DNA from: Patescibacteria group bacterium
GTDB lineage: Bacteria; Patescibacteriota; Patescibacteriia; JAHIZJ01
NCBI GenBank assembly: GCA_018814765.1
Contig: JAHIZJ010000018.1
Location: 1-33,028 of the forward strand
DNA length: 33,028 bases
Reading direction: 5' to 3'
This document shows positions 1-7,794 of this stretch, in pieces. The position numbers and the translations under genes were made by a program. The notes under the pieces were generated by a model. The model was not told the origin of the DNA. It made no database searches and was given only the letters and a program-made list of their open reading frames with translations. How positions within the stretch are numbered: the first letter of the stretch is position 1; each line of letters opens with the position of its first letter.

Positions 1-770
1 CCCGATACGCGTTACTTACCGCCTCACCAATAAGGCGCATATCGGATTTGTCTTATCCCCTCCATGTAATATTGCTCATGCAGTAATCCCACAACTGAGA
101 TATTGTTATTTTATATGTACTAATGATGTTTGTCAATCTCATATAGGTAAGGTGGCAACATCTAGTTTATATAAAATGGGAACCAAATATTAAATAAACC
201 AATACACCGCTATCCGTTTCCAAGAGTATTGCTGTGGGTAAAGAACGAGACTCCGTCGGGGTCATTTGGTATGGTAAAAGAAAAGGTATACCCGCCGTCG
301 CCTTAAATAGTTAAAGCTATGGGTATAGTAATGGGCTTTGGCGGGTTATTTACAATGGCTTAAGATATTGACTGTTCATTTTATTTAATATCTTCGTTCT
401 CCTTTAAGAACTGGTTCCTTGTAAATAAAAGAGCCCCCGCTGATCACCGTGTAAGTCCGGTTAACGAGGGTTGGGCCAGATACCACCATACAGGGTAAAC
501 GATTCAACCCTTCTACGAGCCTAGTTGTAGGCAAACCCCTTCTCGGGTCCGTCCGTAATCGTTTGCTGTTGTCATGCTCTCACAAGATTGAATTAGATGA
601 TGGTTCCATTGTCTTTCTTCATGAAGCCCATCCCATAAAGCAGATAACGGATTATGTTTAATTCATGCCTATAGAGAAGTGAACAACTGCAGGCGCCAAC
701 TAGACGATAATAATTTACAATATTAATAATATCCAGTCAAACTATTTATTCTCTTAAAAATGTAGTACAA
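1..770. other. Non-coding, arm-rich region; candidate structured RNA(s), family not recognised
   Basis: No ORF >=60 aa in the track. Complementary arms include CCGATA..TATCGG (2-7/40-45) enclosing CGCCT..AGGCG, GACTCC-GTC-GGGGTC (249-263), ACCCGCC/GGCGGGT (290-296/340-346), AAGATATT..AATATCTT near 363-395, CCTA-GTTG-TAGG near 520-531, GTAAACGATT/AATCGTTTGC (495-504/557-566). Not matched to tmRNA, RNase P or SRP by eye. Confidence 0.45.
712..740 (-). promoter_or_regulatory. Candidate sigma70-type promoter reading leftward into the non-coding region
   Basis: Minus strand TTGACT (735-740), 17-nt spacer, TAAATT (712-717). Confidence 0.4.
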
Positions 771-771
771 T
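766..771 (+). promoter_or_regulatory. Candidate -10 box (TACAAT) for the VIT-like gene
   Basis: TACAAT ends 6 nt before the ATG at 778. Confidence 0.35.
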
Positions 772-777
772 AATTAC

Positions 778-1266
778 ATGAAATTTGCCAATAAACATTC
801 TTGGAACGTAGGCCTTAGTTTTGGTTTAACTTCAGGCGTAATCACTACACTGGGCTTAATGGTTGGATTAAGCGCGGGCACTAACTCCAGGCTAGCCGTC
901 ATTGGCGGTATATTGACAATTGCCATTGCGGATTCATTATCCGATGCGCTTGGAATACACATTTCCGAAGAGTCAGAAAACATCCACACACATAAAGAAA
1001 TTTGGATATCTACATTTTCAACTTTTATTTTCAAGCTATTTTTTGCTTTGACGTTTATTATACCCGTTCTGGCTTTCTCTCTCACTACAGCAATTATTGT
1101 TAGTATTTTCTGGGGTCTGGTCCTGGTGGGTTTCTTTAGCTATTTAATATCAAGGAAAGAGATTGTCCGCGCCTGGCATTCTGTTTTTGAACACTTGGGA
1201 ATTACCGTTATAGTAATAGTTGTCACTCACTTTCTAGGTAGGTGGATTAATTCGGTTTTTAGTTAA
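778..1266 (+). CDS. VIT1/CCC1-like integral membrane protein
   Basis: 162 aa, N-terminal GLSFGLTSGVITTLGLMVGLSAGT pattern typical of VIT family, several TM segments. Confidence 0.7.
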   Translation: MKFANKHSWNVGLSFGLTSGVITTLGLMVGLSAGTNSRLAVIGGILTIAIADSLSDALGIHISEESENIHTHKEIWISTFSTFIFKLFFALTFIIPVLAFSLTTAIIVSIFWGLVLVGFFSYLISRKEIVRAWHSVFEHLGITVIVIVVTHFLGRWINSVFS

Positions 1267-1267
1267 A

Positions 1268-1711
1268 ATGACTAATAAAATTATTATCAAAGAAAATCAA
1301 CTGGCTGATGCCCTTATAGTTCATAAGACTGTGACTGAATTTAATCTTCCTTTTGACGAGAAAGAATTCAATGAAAGGGTGGGTCAAAAGAATAATTTGG
1401 TTTTAGTGGCTTACTTAAATAGTCAGCCAATAGGGTTTGTCATATCCTATGATTTTCAGAATAATGGTTCAATCTATTGCTGGTTGGCTGGAGTGGATCC
1501 AAAATACAGAAAGCATGGTGCCCATAAGCTTATGATGGATTACCTGGAAATATGGAGTAAACAACAGGGCTATAAAAACATCTGTTTAAAAACCAGAAAC
1601 ACACGTAGAAATATGCTCGCCTACTTAGTAAAATATGGCTATAACTTTACTGGTGTAAAAAATCAGCCTCAAATTGAAGAGAACCGCATATTCCTAGAAA
1701 AGAAGTTATAA
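1268..1711 (+). CDS. GNAT-family N-acetyltransferase
   Basis: 147 aa; WLAGVDPKYRKHGAHKLMMDYLEIWSKQQGYKNICLKTRNTRRNMLAYLVKYGY resembles the GNAT acetyl-CoA core. Confidence 0.8.
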   Translation: MTNKIIIKENQLADALIVHKTVTEFNLPFDEKEFNERVGQKNNLVLVAYLNSQPIGFVISYDFQNNGSIYCWLAGVDPKYRKHGAHKLMMDYLEIWSKQQGYKNICLKTRNTRRNMLAYLVKYGYNFTGVKNQPQIEENRIFLEKKL

Positions 1712-1715
1712 TTTC

Positions 1716-4700
1716 CTAATTTGCACAGGCTACAGTAATGCCGTTTTGATAATCTGTACTATAGGCATTAAATTCTGTCATAACCTGCACTCCATTTTGA
1801 TCAAATATTCTCACTAACGGATTACCATCACCGCCCACACCGGTGATTATTTCGTCATAGCCATCATCGTTTACATCGCAGGAGGCTAATGATACTCCCC
1901 CTCTAAAATCAGGGTGATAGGCCATAAATCCGGGATTGATCAGACTGATCTTTCGTTCACTGTCGCGCCCAAATATTCTCAGATGCGGTCCGCCATTTTT
2001 AACAATGCCCGTAACTATTTCATCTCTACCATCTCCATTTACATCACCAGTGACTGAATTGATGCCACCCCTAAAGCTTTCAGCATAAGCCATAATTCCT
2101 AAAACCACAGGACGAAAAACACTGTCCCTATATCCAAATATTCTTATTTGAGGACCACCGTTGCTGGTTGGAGTTGTTATTATTTCACCTTTACCTCCAT
2201 CTAGGTCCCCGACTGACACTGACACACCTCCTCTGAAAGTTGAGGCGTAGGATAGAAAATTTTCAGTCGTAGGCTGAATCACTCCAGATCGATAACCAAA
2301 TACTCTTGTATTAGGTCCTCCAGCTGACATGGGAGCGGTTACTATCTCTGACTTTCCTCCATCTACGTCACCCACTGCAACATTTACACCACCGCGGAAA
2401 CATGTGTCATATGCAAAGAAATCCCAGCCTTTATTATTGCCTTGAAAATCAAAAATTCTAATTTGTGGTCCTCCGCCAATTCCAGCGGCAGTAATAATTT
2501 CAAATACTCCGTCACCATCTATATCTCCTGTAGCTACATTTACACCGCCACGAAAAGTTTCCGCATAGGCATTGAAATGCGTAATCAAATATCCATCTGA
2601 CGTATAAACTCTGACTTCCGGGCCACCACCTTCTTTGGTCCCTGTTATAATAAACGGCACTTTCACACTCACATAATAGCTCGTTCCCTCTGATACATGT
2701 CCGGCGTTATCGATTGTTTTGATATTCAAGTAATAAACCCCATCTGCTGTCAGCCTAGGAGTTGTAAAGCTGGTTCCTGTTTGAAGGTCTCCATCCAAAG
2801 CATCTGCATAGCTATCCTTTGATAATCTAACATAGTAACCCTCTATGCCACTAACTGAATCCTCTGCTCCACTCCATTCAAAATATATTTGTTGATAGTT
2901 CTGCCAATTACTATTGTCCAGTTGGATTACTTTCGAGCTATCGCTATATGCAATGATAGCTGTAGGGTCTGTTGGCGCCACCAAATCAATATTTGCTACA
3001 GTAGCAGTGGCAGTACCTTCATTACCGACAGCATCTTCAAAAGAGAACACAAAACTGCCATTATCTAGAAAATTATATGTATCTAGCCCACTATTATTTG
3101 TTACAGTTATTGTTTCACTCGGCACTAGCGTCGCCACAACATTACTCTGTGTGAAATCTGTGGTTGAATAGCTAATTGTGGCCGTTGGGACAACCTTATC
3201 AATAGTGGAAACTGTTGCAATAGCTGTTCCGGGGTTTCCAGCCTCATCCTGAAATTCAAAAGTATAACTACCATTTTCTAAAAATGTATAGCTTAGTGAT
3301 CCGCTATTATTCGTAACTGTTACTGTCTCACTCGGTACTAATGTGGCGACTACATTACTGTTGGTTGGAAGCGTGCTTGAATAGTTAATTGTTGCGGTTG
3401 GATTAATCGTATCAGTCCCCGTAAAGGCCTTATATGCGTTTATCCTGCCCCCACTAGCCACATAGCCGCTCAGACCGGCCTTTATATCAACATTTTCCAT
3501 AATAGCGTTCTTTAGGCCGGTATAAGCATAGTTGGGATTATATGATTTAAGCATCGCCGCTAGTCCGGCCACATGAGGCGTAGCCATAGATGTGCCATTC
3601 ATGTATTCATAATTTACAATTTCTGATTCAGGCAAAAGAACTTTTACATTATCAATTGCCGCTCCAAAATAATTGCTATCCGAGCCATCAGTCACCCATT
3701 TAAACCTCACTCTCATGCTGTCATCCCTATAGCTAGTCACGTCAATCCCCGCAGTATCAGATTGTAGTGACCCACAATAATACATTGTTTCAGTCCAAGT
3801 GCTACCATTAAAGACCTGAGCTGAAAGGTAATCATTTGAACAAAGCGCTTGGTGTTCTGCTTCTACAAAGTACGTGTATTGTAAAACTGCCGTGTCTTCC
3901 CCCGTTGAATCAAATGTGGTTGATGTAATGATTCCATTTGAGCTGGCTGAATATGGATTACTGCTCGAATCTCCATAAGCCCAAACATTGCTTCCGGAAA
4001 TATCGGTTTTCCAATAATTATTTGATCCACTCGAGCTAAACTCAGTACCACTAAAGCTGGTTACACTAGCTCCATTAAAGTCTTCGTCAAATACATTATA
4101 CGGTGCTGTACTATATATATTAACGCCCGGAGCGGCAACATCTACTGAGGTGGTACCATAATTTGAAAAGCTGGCCAAGGAATCATTTTGGTCTGTCGCT
4201 GTAACAGATATTATATTGTCTAAATCATAATCAGACGGATACTGATGCGTACCTCCATCATTGTTGGTTGAGTCATTTCCAGCCGCCGCAACTATCAGGC
4301 AATCATAGTCCGCGGCACCTATACCTATAGCATTATACATACTGGCTGAATAACCACTACCGCCCAGACTCATATTAATAATTTTTGCCCCTCTATCATA
4401 AGCATCATATAAACCTTCAACTATGTCTGCCGTCGTTCCGCTACCTGTAATACCAAGCACTCTGATAGGAATTATTTTTATCTCATTACCAAATCCTGAT
4501 ACACCGATTGAATTATTTGTAGTAGCAGCGATAGTGCCTGCCACATGTGTACCATGATTCAAATAATCATAAGCATACGCATCATCATCTACAAAGTCAT
4601 AACCAGGTTGTATTATATTCTCCAGCTCCGGACTGTTCAAGGCTACCCCACTGTCTAATACGGCCACCTTAACCTCACTCATTGTTTCATCAGACAGAAA

Positions 4701-5207
4701 GCTCCAAGCTTCAGGCATATCAATGTCAGCATCAGCCGTACCCGCAGTACCATTTACCGTCTGCCCGGTATTATGAAATCCCCACTGCAAACCAAAGCTA
4801 GCATCGTTAGGCGTCCAGGATGCATGATAGATATAATTTGGTTCAACATACTCCACAGCCGGATCACGACTCAATTCATCTATTAGCTCCTCTGTTGTCT
4901 TAGTATCTGACTTTAATAATGCAGAATTTTGTCTACTAATTCGTTTTTGTAATGATAAATTATTATTGGTCTTAAATGTGTTAAAACTACTCTCAACTGA
5001 ATTTTCATCTACTTCCATACTTTCATCTTTGAATTTTACTATTACTTCATTCTCAACATAATTTTCAGTTATTACTCTGCCGTTAATATCTGTAGCTTCA
5101 CTAAATAATTCTGATGAATCAGCTGTTATTGCCGGATAAAACAAAAATACTATACCAAAGATTGTAATGGCTATAAGTAAGTAAGGTTTTTTCATATTAT
5201 TGACCAC
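1716..5207 (-). CDS. Secreted S8 (subtilisin-like) serine protease with inserted domain, two Big-like repeats and C-terminal FG-GAP-like repeats
   Basis: 1163 aa; N-terminal hydrophobic signal; catalytic motifs VAVLDSGVA, NHGTHVAGTIAA, IVAAAGND, NGTSMATPHVAGLAA; two tandem PTATI..VVATLVPSETVTVTNNSG modules; repeated FRGGVNVAxGDxDGDGxxEIxT..GGPxxRIF modules. Confidence 0.93.
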   Translation of the reverse strand: MVNNMKKPYLLIAITIFGIVFLFYPAITADSSELFSEATDINGRVITENYVENEVIVKFKDESMEVDENSVESSFNTFKTNNNLSLQKRISRQNSALLKSDTKTTEELIDELSRDPAVEYVEPNYIYHASWTPNDASFGLQWGFHNTGQTVNGTAGTADADIDMPEAWSFLSDETMSEVKVAVLDSGVALNSPELENIIQPGYDFVDDDAYAYDYLNHGTHVAGTIAATTNNSIGVSGFGNEIKIIPIRVLGITGSGTTADIVEGLYDAYDRGAKIINMSLGGSGYSASMYNAIGIGAADYDCLIVAAAGNDSTNNDGGTHQYPSDYDLDNIISVTATDQNDSLASFSNYGTTSVDVAAPGVNIYSTAPYNVFDEDFNGASVTSFSGTEFSSSGSNNYWKTDISGSNVWAYGDSSSNPYSASSNGIITSTTFDSTGEDTAVLQYTYFVEAEHQALCSNDYLSAQVFNGSTWTETMYYCGSLQSDTAGIDVTSYRDDSMRVRFKWVTDGSDSNYFGAAIDNVKVLLPESEIVNYEYMNGTSMATPHVAGLAAMLKSYNPNYAYTGLKNAIMENVDIKAGLSGYVASGGRINAYKAFTGTDTINPTATINYSSTLPTNSNVVATLVPSETVTVTNNSGSLSYTFLENGSYTFEFQDEAGNPGTAIATVSTIDKVVPTATISYSTTDFTQSNVVATLVPSETITVTNNSGLDTYNFLDNGSFVFSFEDAVGNEGTATATVANIDLVAPTDPTAIIAYSDSSKVIQLDNSNWQNYQQIYFEWSGAEDSVSGIEGYYVRLSKDSYADALDGDLQTGTSFTTPRLTADGVYYLNIKTIDNAGHVSEGTSYYVSVKVPFIITGTKEGGGPEVRVYTSDGYLITHFNAYAETFRGGVNVATGDIDGDGVFEIITAAGIGGGPQIRIFDFQGNNKGWDFFAYDTCFRGGVNVAVGDVDGGKSEIVTAPMSAGGPNTRVFGYRSGVIQPTTENFLSYASTFRGGVSVSVGDLDGGKGEIITTPTSNGGPQIRIFGYRDSVFRPVVLGIMAYAESFRGGINSVTGDVNGDGRDEIVTGIVKNGGPHLRIFGRDSERKISLINPGFMAYHPDFRGGVSLASCDVNDDGYDEIITGVGGDGNPLVRIFDQNGVQVMTEFNAYSTDYQNGITVACAN

Positions 5208-5320
5208 AATTTTTTCACTCCTATAGGGATTATATTGTTTTAACTGCTTATCGTCAATATATTCTTATGATATTTTAACTAATATAGTTATAACCAAACA
5301 TAAGTATTATTATAAAGCTT

Positions 5321-5338
5321 TATTCAGATTACTGAATA
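5321..5338. repeat. Small palindrome upstream of the protease gene
   Basis: TATTCAG-ATTA-CTGAATA, 7-bp perfect stem. Confidence 0.4.
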
Positions 5339-5368
5339 TTATTGATACGGGTATAATAATTTGTGAAG

Positions 5369-5743
5369 TTATTTACAGCTAAAACTATAAGACCCCCCGC
5401 TAATTTTATTGGTTTTTTCCCAATATGCCCGGAATTCTGGAGTCATACTCCACGTACCTTCAATTTCTTCAACTAAGCCCAGTTTCGTCAGTTCTACTAA
5501 AGCATCATCTAGTATAGTCCCAGACATATTGACCACATGCTCAAAGTCATTGCGTTCAATAATACCATCTCTGACTTGTATAGCATGTAGGGCTTTTAAA
5601 ACATCTAAAGAGAGGCCATCAATTACTGCTTCAAATTTTGACCCATCATCAGGTCCCGTTTCTCTGCCCATACAATGATTGTTAAATAAATAATTTTTAG
5701 TAAATATTTCAGCTAACGTTTGCGGATCATGCGATGTACTCAT
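5369..5743 (-). CDS. Hypothetical protein, possibly winged-helix-like
   Basis: 124 aa; LDDALVELTKLGLVEEIEGTWSMTPEFRAYW resembles a wHTH end; no firm family. Confidence 0.55.
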   Translation of the reverse strand: MSTSHDPQTLAEIFTKNYLFNNHCMGRETGPDDGSKFEAVIDGLSLDVLKALHAIQVRDGIIERNDFEHVVNMSGTILDDALVELTKLGLVEEIEGTWSMTPEFRAYWEKTNKISGGSYSFSCK

Positions 5744-5822
5744 TTTATCATATAGGCCGTATTAAACAACCCGAACAAAGTATAACTGATTTAGAATGCA
5801 TCGTGGCGCGACTGAAGGGAGC

Positions 5823-5895
5823 GAGTTCAAAAAATATTTTTCATTCAATTCCATTTTGACAGGCTTTTTATTCAATAATCATAAATTTGTTTTTT
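5823..5895 (+). repeat. Left imperfect inverted repeat of the defence cassette
   Basis: Core ATTTTGACAGGCTTTTTA (5853-5870) is the exact reverse complement of 12914-12931; flanking blocks ATAAATTTGTTTTTT (5881-5895) and TTCAAAAAATATTTTTC also have counterparts on the right. Confidence 0.8.
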
Positions 5896-5896
5896 T

Positions 5897-5947
5897 GTTT
5901 TGGATTTTGGGCAGAGGGGTTAGGGGTGAATGCCCAAAATCCAAAAC
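5897..5947. repeat. Hairpin 1: 16-bp perfect inverted repeat with G-rich loop
   Basis: GTTTTGGATTTTGGGC (5897-5912) / GCCCAAAATCCAAAAC (5932-5947); loop AGAGGGGTTAGGGGTGAAT. Confidence 0.95.
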
Positions 5948-5961
5948 TCCTTATTCTGTTT

Positions 5962-6016
5962 AAATAAAAGGCAAAAAGGAAGGGGTTTAAGGGGAGGGAA
6001 TTTTTGCCTTTTATTT
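5962..6016. repeat. Hairpin 2: 16-bp perfect inverted repeat with G-rich loop (possible operon terminator on the minus strand)
   Basis: AAATAAAAGGCAAAAA (5962-5977) / TTTTTGCCTTTTATTT (6001-6016); loop GGAAGGGGTTTAAGGGGAGGGAA; 17 nt past the stop codon of the last operon gene. Confidence 0.95.
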
Positions 6017-6033
6017 GTTTGGTTTGAATGATT

Positions 6034-6897
6034 CTATTCTCCTAATAATTCCAATATTTCTTCGTCTTTCTCACTTTCAATTATACTCTTTTTCATCTCA
6101 TCATCAATTTCGCCGTTCTCTTGCAAAATTTTAATCGCATTAAATCTTTTACTATCGTCGGTTTCGTTTTTGGCAAGTTCATGAAGCGCGGGAATTGTCT
6201 TGTCATAAGTAAACTCCAAACCTTTATTTACAGCTTGCGTCCACTGGTCAAAATCGAGCTGTTCGGCGCCGAGTAGTATTCCAACAATGTCACCAAAATC
6301 GTTAGGGGCAATACTTAAATCTAAAAACCTGTTTTCTAACAATTGATCGAAGTTATCTCCTTCGGTAATTTCTTCCAGCCAACTATGGGTCATTTGCTCG
6401 TTGTGGCTTTTGAATTTTTGCTGAATATTTTCTACTGCTTGCAAATATAAATCAACTTTTTCCTCAATTTTTTGCTCAATACCGCCTTTGGCATGGGCAA
6501 GATTATTATTTCTCTCGTCAATCAAATCTTTAATGCTTTTAATAACTCCATTACCCAGCCCAACTAGTTGAAAAATTTCCGGGATGGTGCGTTCATTAAT
6601 CAAGGCGATGTCAAAAACTGATTTTTGTTCTGATAAAAGCTCATTTTTGCATCTACCGGCGACTCCGCAAAAGAAAAGATTGCAAGATTCAGTATGAATT
6701 TGGGAAACTCGTAATATTTTGTATTGCACTGCCAGCATAAAAAGCAGATGAAACGGCATAATACAAAATGGGTGGGCAGATGATTCGCTTGCGTCTAGTT
6801 CAGAAAAAGCTCTCCAAAGATGCTCGATGTAGTCATTTTCGGCTTTATTCTTGCGAATGGGTAAATAACTGAGGATTTTTTGAGCATCTTCATACAT
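6034..6897 (-). CDS. Hypothetical protein with HEPN-like RNxxxAH motif (candidate RNase effector)
   Basis: 287 aa, helical-looking; contains DLIDERNNNLAHAKGG, an R-x5-H HEPN-type motif. Confidence 0.55.
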   Translation of the reverse strand: MYEDAQKILSYLPIRKNKAENDYIEHLWRAFSELDASESSAHPFCIMPFHLLFMLAVQYKILRVSQIHTESCNLFFCGVAGRCKNELLSEQKSVFDIALINERTIPEIFQLVGLGNGVIKSIKDLIDERNNNLAHAKGGIEQKIEEKVDLYLQAVENIQQKFKSHNEQMTHSWLEEITEGDNFDQLLENRFLDLSIAPNDFGDIVGILLGAEQLDFDQWTQAVNKGLEFTYDKTIPALHELAKNETDDSKRFNAIKILQENGEIDDEMKKSIIESEKDEEILELLGE

Positions 6898-6901
6898 AAT
6901 T

Positions 6902-7399
6902 TCACATAATAAAAGCTAATCCAAGAAATAAGTAAATAATTCCAAAAATCCATGGGATCAATAATTCAATATGTGAAAATGGATAATATTTCTTTTTATC
7001 TTTTCCTTCTCCAAGAATATTCCATTCATAATCATATATTGCTAATGGCAACAATTGCTCAATCTCATGGATCACTTTAAACTTTCCAGAGTTAAGTTGT
7101 TTATATGCTCGCAATAGAAACCAGAAAATAACACATATCAATATTCCAAGTATGGCCAACAATAATCTCGACCAGCTAATAACATCAAAGACTTTAACCT
7201 GAAAAGACAACCCTATGACGGAGATTAATACCGTATTAAGCGTTAAGAAGAAGTTGTTTGCATTTTGTCTGCGGTCGCTAATTTTTTCTGCACTCTCAAC
7301 ATACATTTTGTATTGTTCAAAAAGATGCGAGTGATAATTATCGCTATAGTCGCTTGAAATTTTATTTAAAAGTTTTTTCTCCATATTATCTATTACCAT
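6902..7399 (-). CDS. Multi-TM membrane protein resembling the RipA octameric membrane protein family
   Basis: 165 aa; YKMYVESAEKISDRRQNANNFFLTLNTVLISVIG .. LLLAILGILICVIFWFLLRAYKQLNSGKFKVIHEIEQLLP .. EW..; hydrophobic segments by eye. Family from memory. Start may be an internal Met. Confidence 0.6.
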   Translation of the reverse strand: MVIDNMEKKLLNKISSDYSDNYHSHLFEQYKMYVESAEKISDRRQNANNFFLTLNTVLISVIGLSFQVKVFDVISWSRLLLAILGILICVIFWFLLRAYKQLNSGKFKVIHEIEQLLPLAIYDYEWNILGEGKDKKKYYPFSHIELLIPWIFGIIYLFLGLAFIM

Positions 7400-7781
7400 T
7401 TACTAAATTTTTTACATTGTCCCATGTCCAATTATAATAACCCTCCAAACCTTCTGGCTTGGGACAATTTTTACTAGGATAACCTTTTAATCCGACAACA
7501 GGGACACGAGCTTCTTTTGCCATTGTAATTTCAGCCCTTACACCGCTACAAGTGTGTGTTTTTTCTCCCACCATAACGATAACCAGGTCACATCTCCTGA
7601 TTTTAGACAAACATTTTTCCTTCCATTCACTTTGATTCCAAGGCTCTTTTACTGACCAGTCTTCCATATCAAAGGGCGTTCCATTATTTTTACATTGACC
7701 GATCAATGAATCTCTTAGAAACTTATCATTGTCAAAATCGAAACTGATAAATACTTTTTTCTTTGTTTGGTAATAATTCAT
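7386..7781 (-). CDS. TIR-like protein of the MTH538/DUF1863 (ThsB-like) type
   Basis: 131 aa; KKVFISFDFDNDKFLRDSL .. DMEDWSV .. WKEKCLSKIRRCDLVIVMVGEKTHTCSGVRAEITMAKEARVPVVGLKGY. Confidence 0.8.
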   Translation of the reverse strand: MNYYQTKKKVFISFDFDNDKFLRDSLIGQCKNNGTPFDMEDWSVKEPWNQSEWKEKCLSKIRRCDLVIVMVGEKTHTCSGVRAEITMAKEARVPVVGLKGYPSKNCPKPEGLEGYYNWTWDNVKNLVNGNR

Positions 7782-7794
7782 AATTTTTTATAGA

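Noticed and set aside
421-600. RNase P RNA or T-box (AAGTCCGG, GGTGGTATCTGG)
   Set aside because: Only short partial matches; conserved cores not found in order. Not excluded without covariance models.
424-705. tmRNA on the minus strand (GCAAACGATTAC would read ANDY)
   Set aside because: The frame continues GRTREGVCLQLGS to a stop, with no ALAA-like tag end, no T arm and no CCA end.
2914-3171. 85-aa plus-strand ORF and other ORFs antisense to long genes
   Set aside because: Antisense to well-supported coding sequence with clear domain motifs.
5321-5338. TATTCAG-ATTA-CTGAATA as regulator site
   Set aside because: A short AT-rich palindrome is expected by chance here; no second copy seen.
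5897-6016. Hairpins as CRISPR repeats or a retron msr/msd
   Set aside because: Stems differ, only two units, no reverse transcriptase or cas gene in the window.
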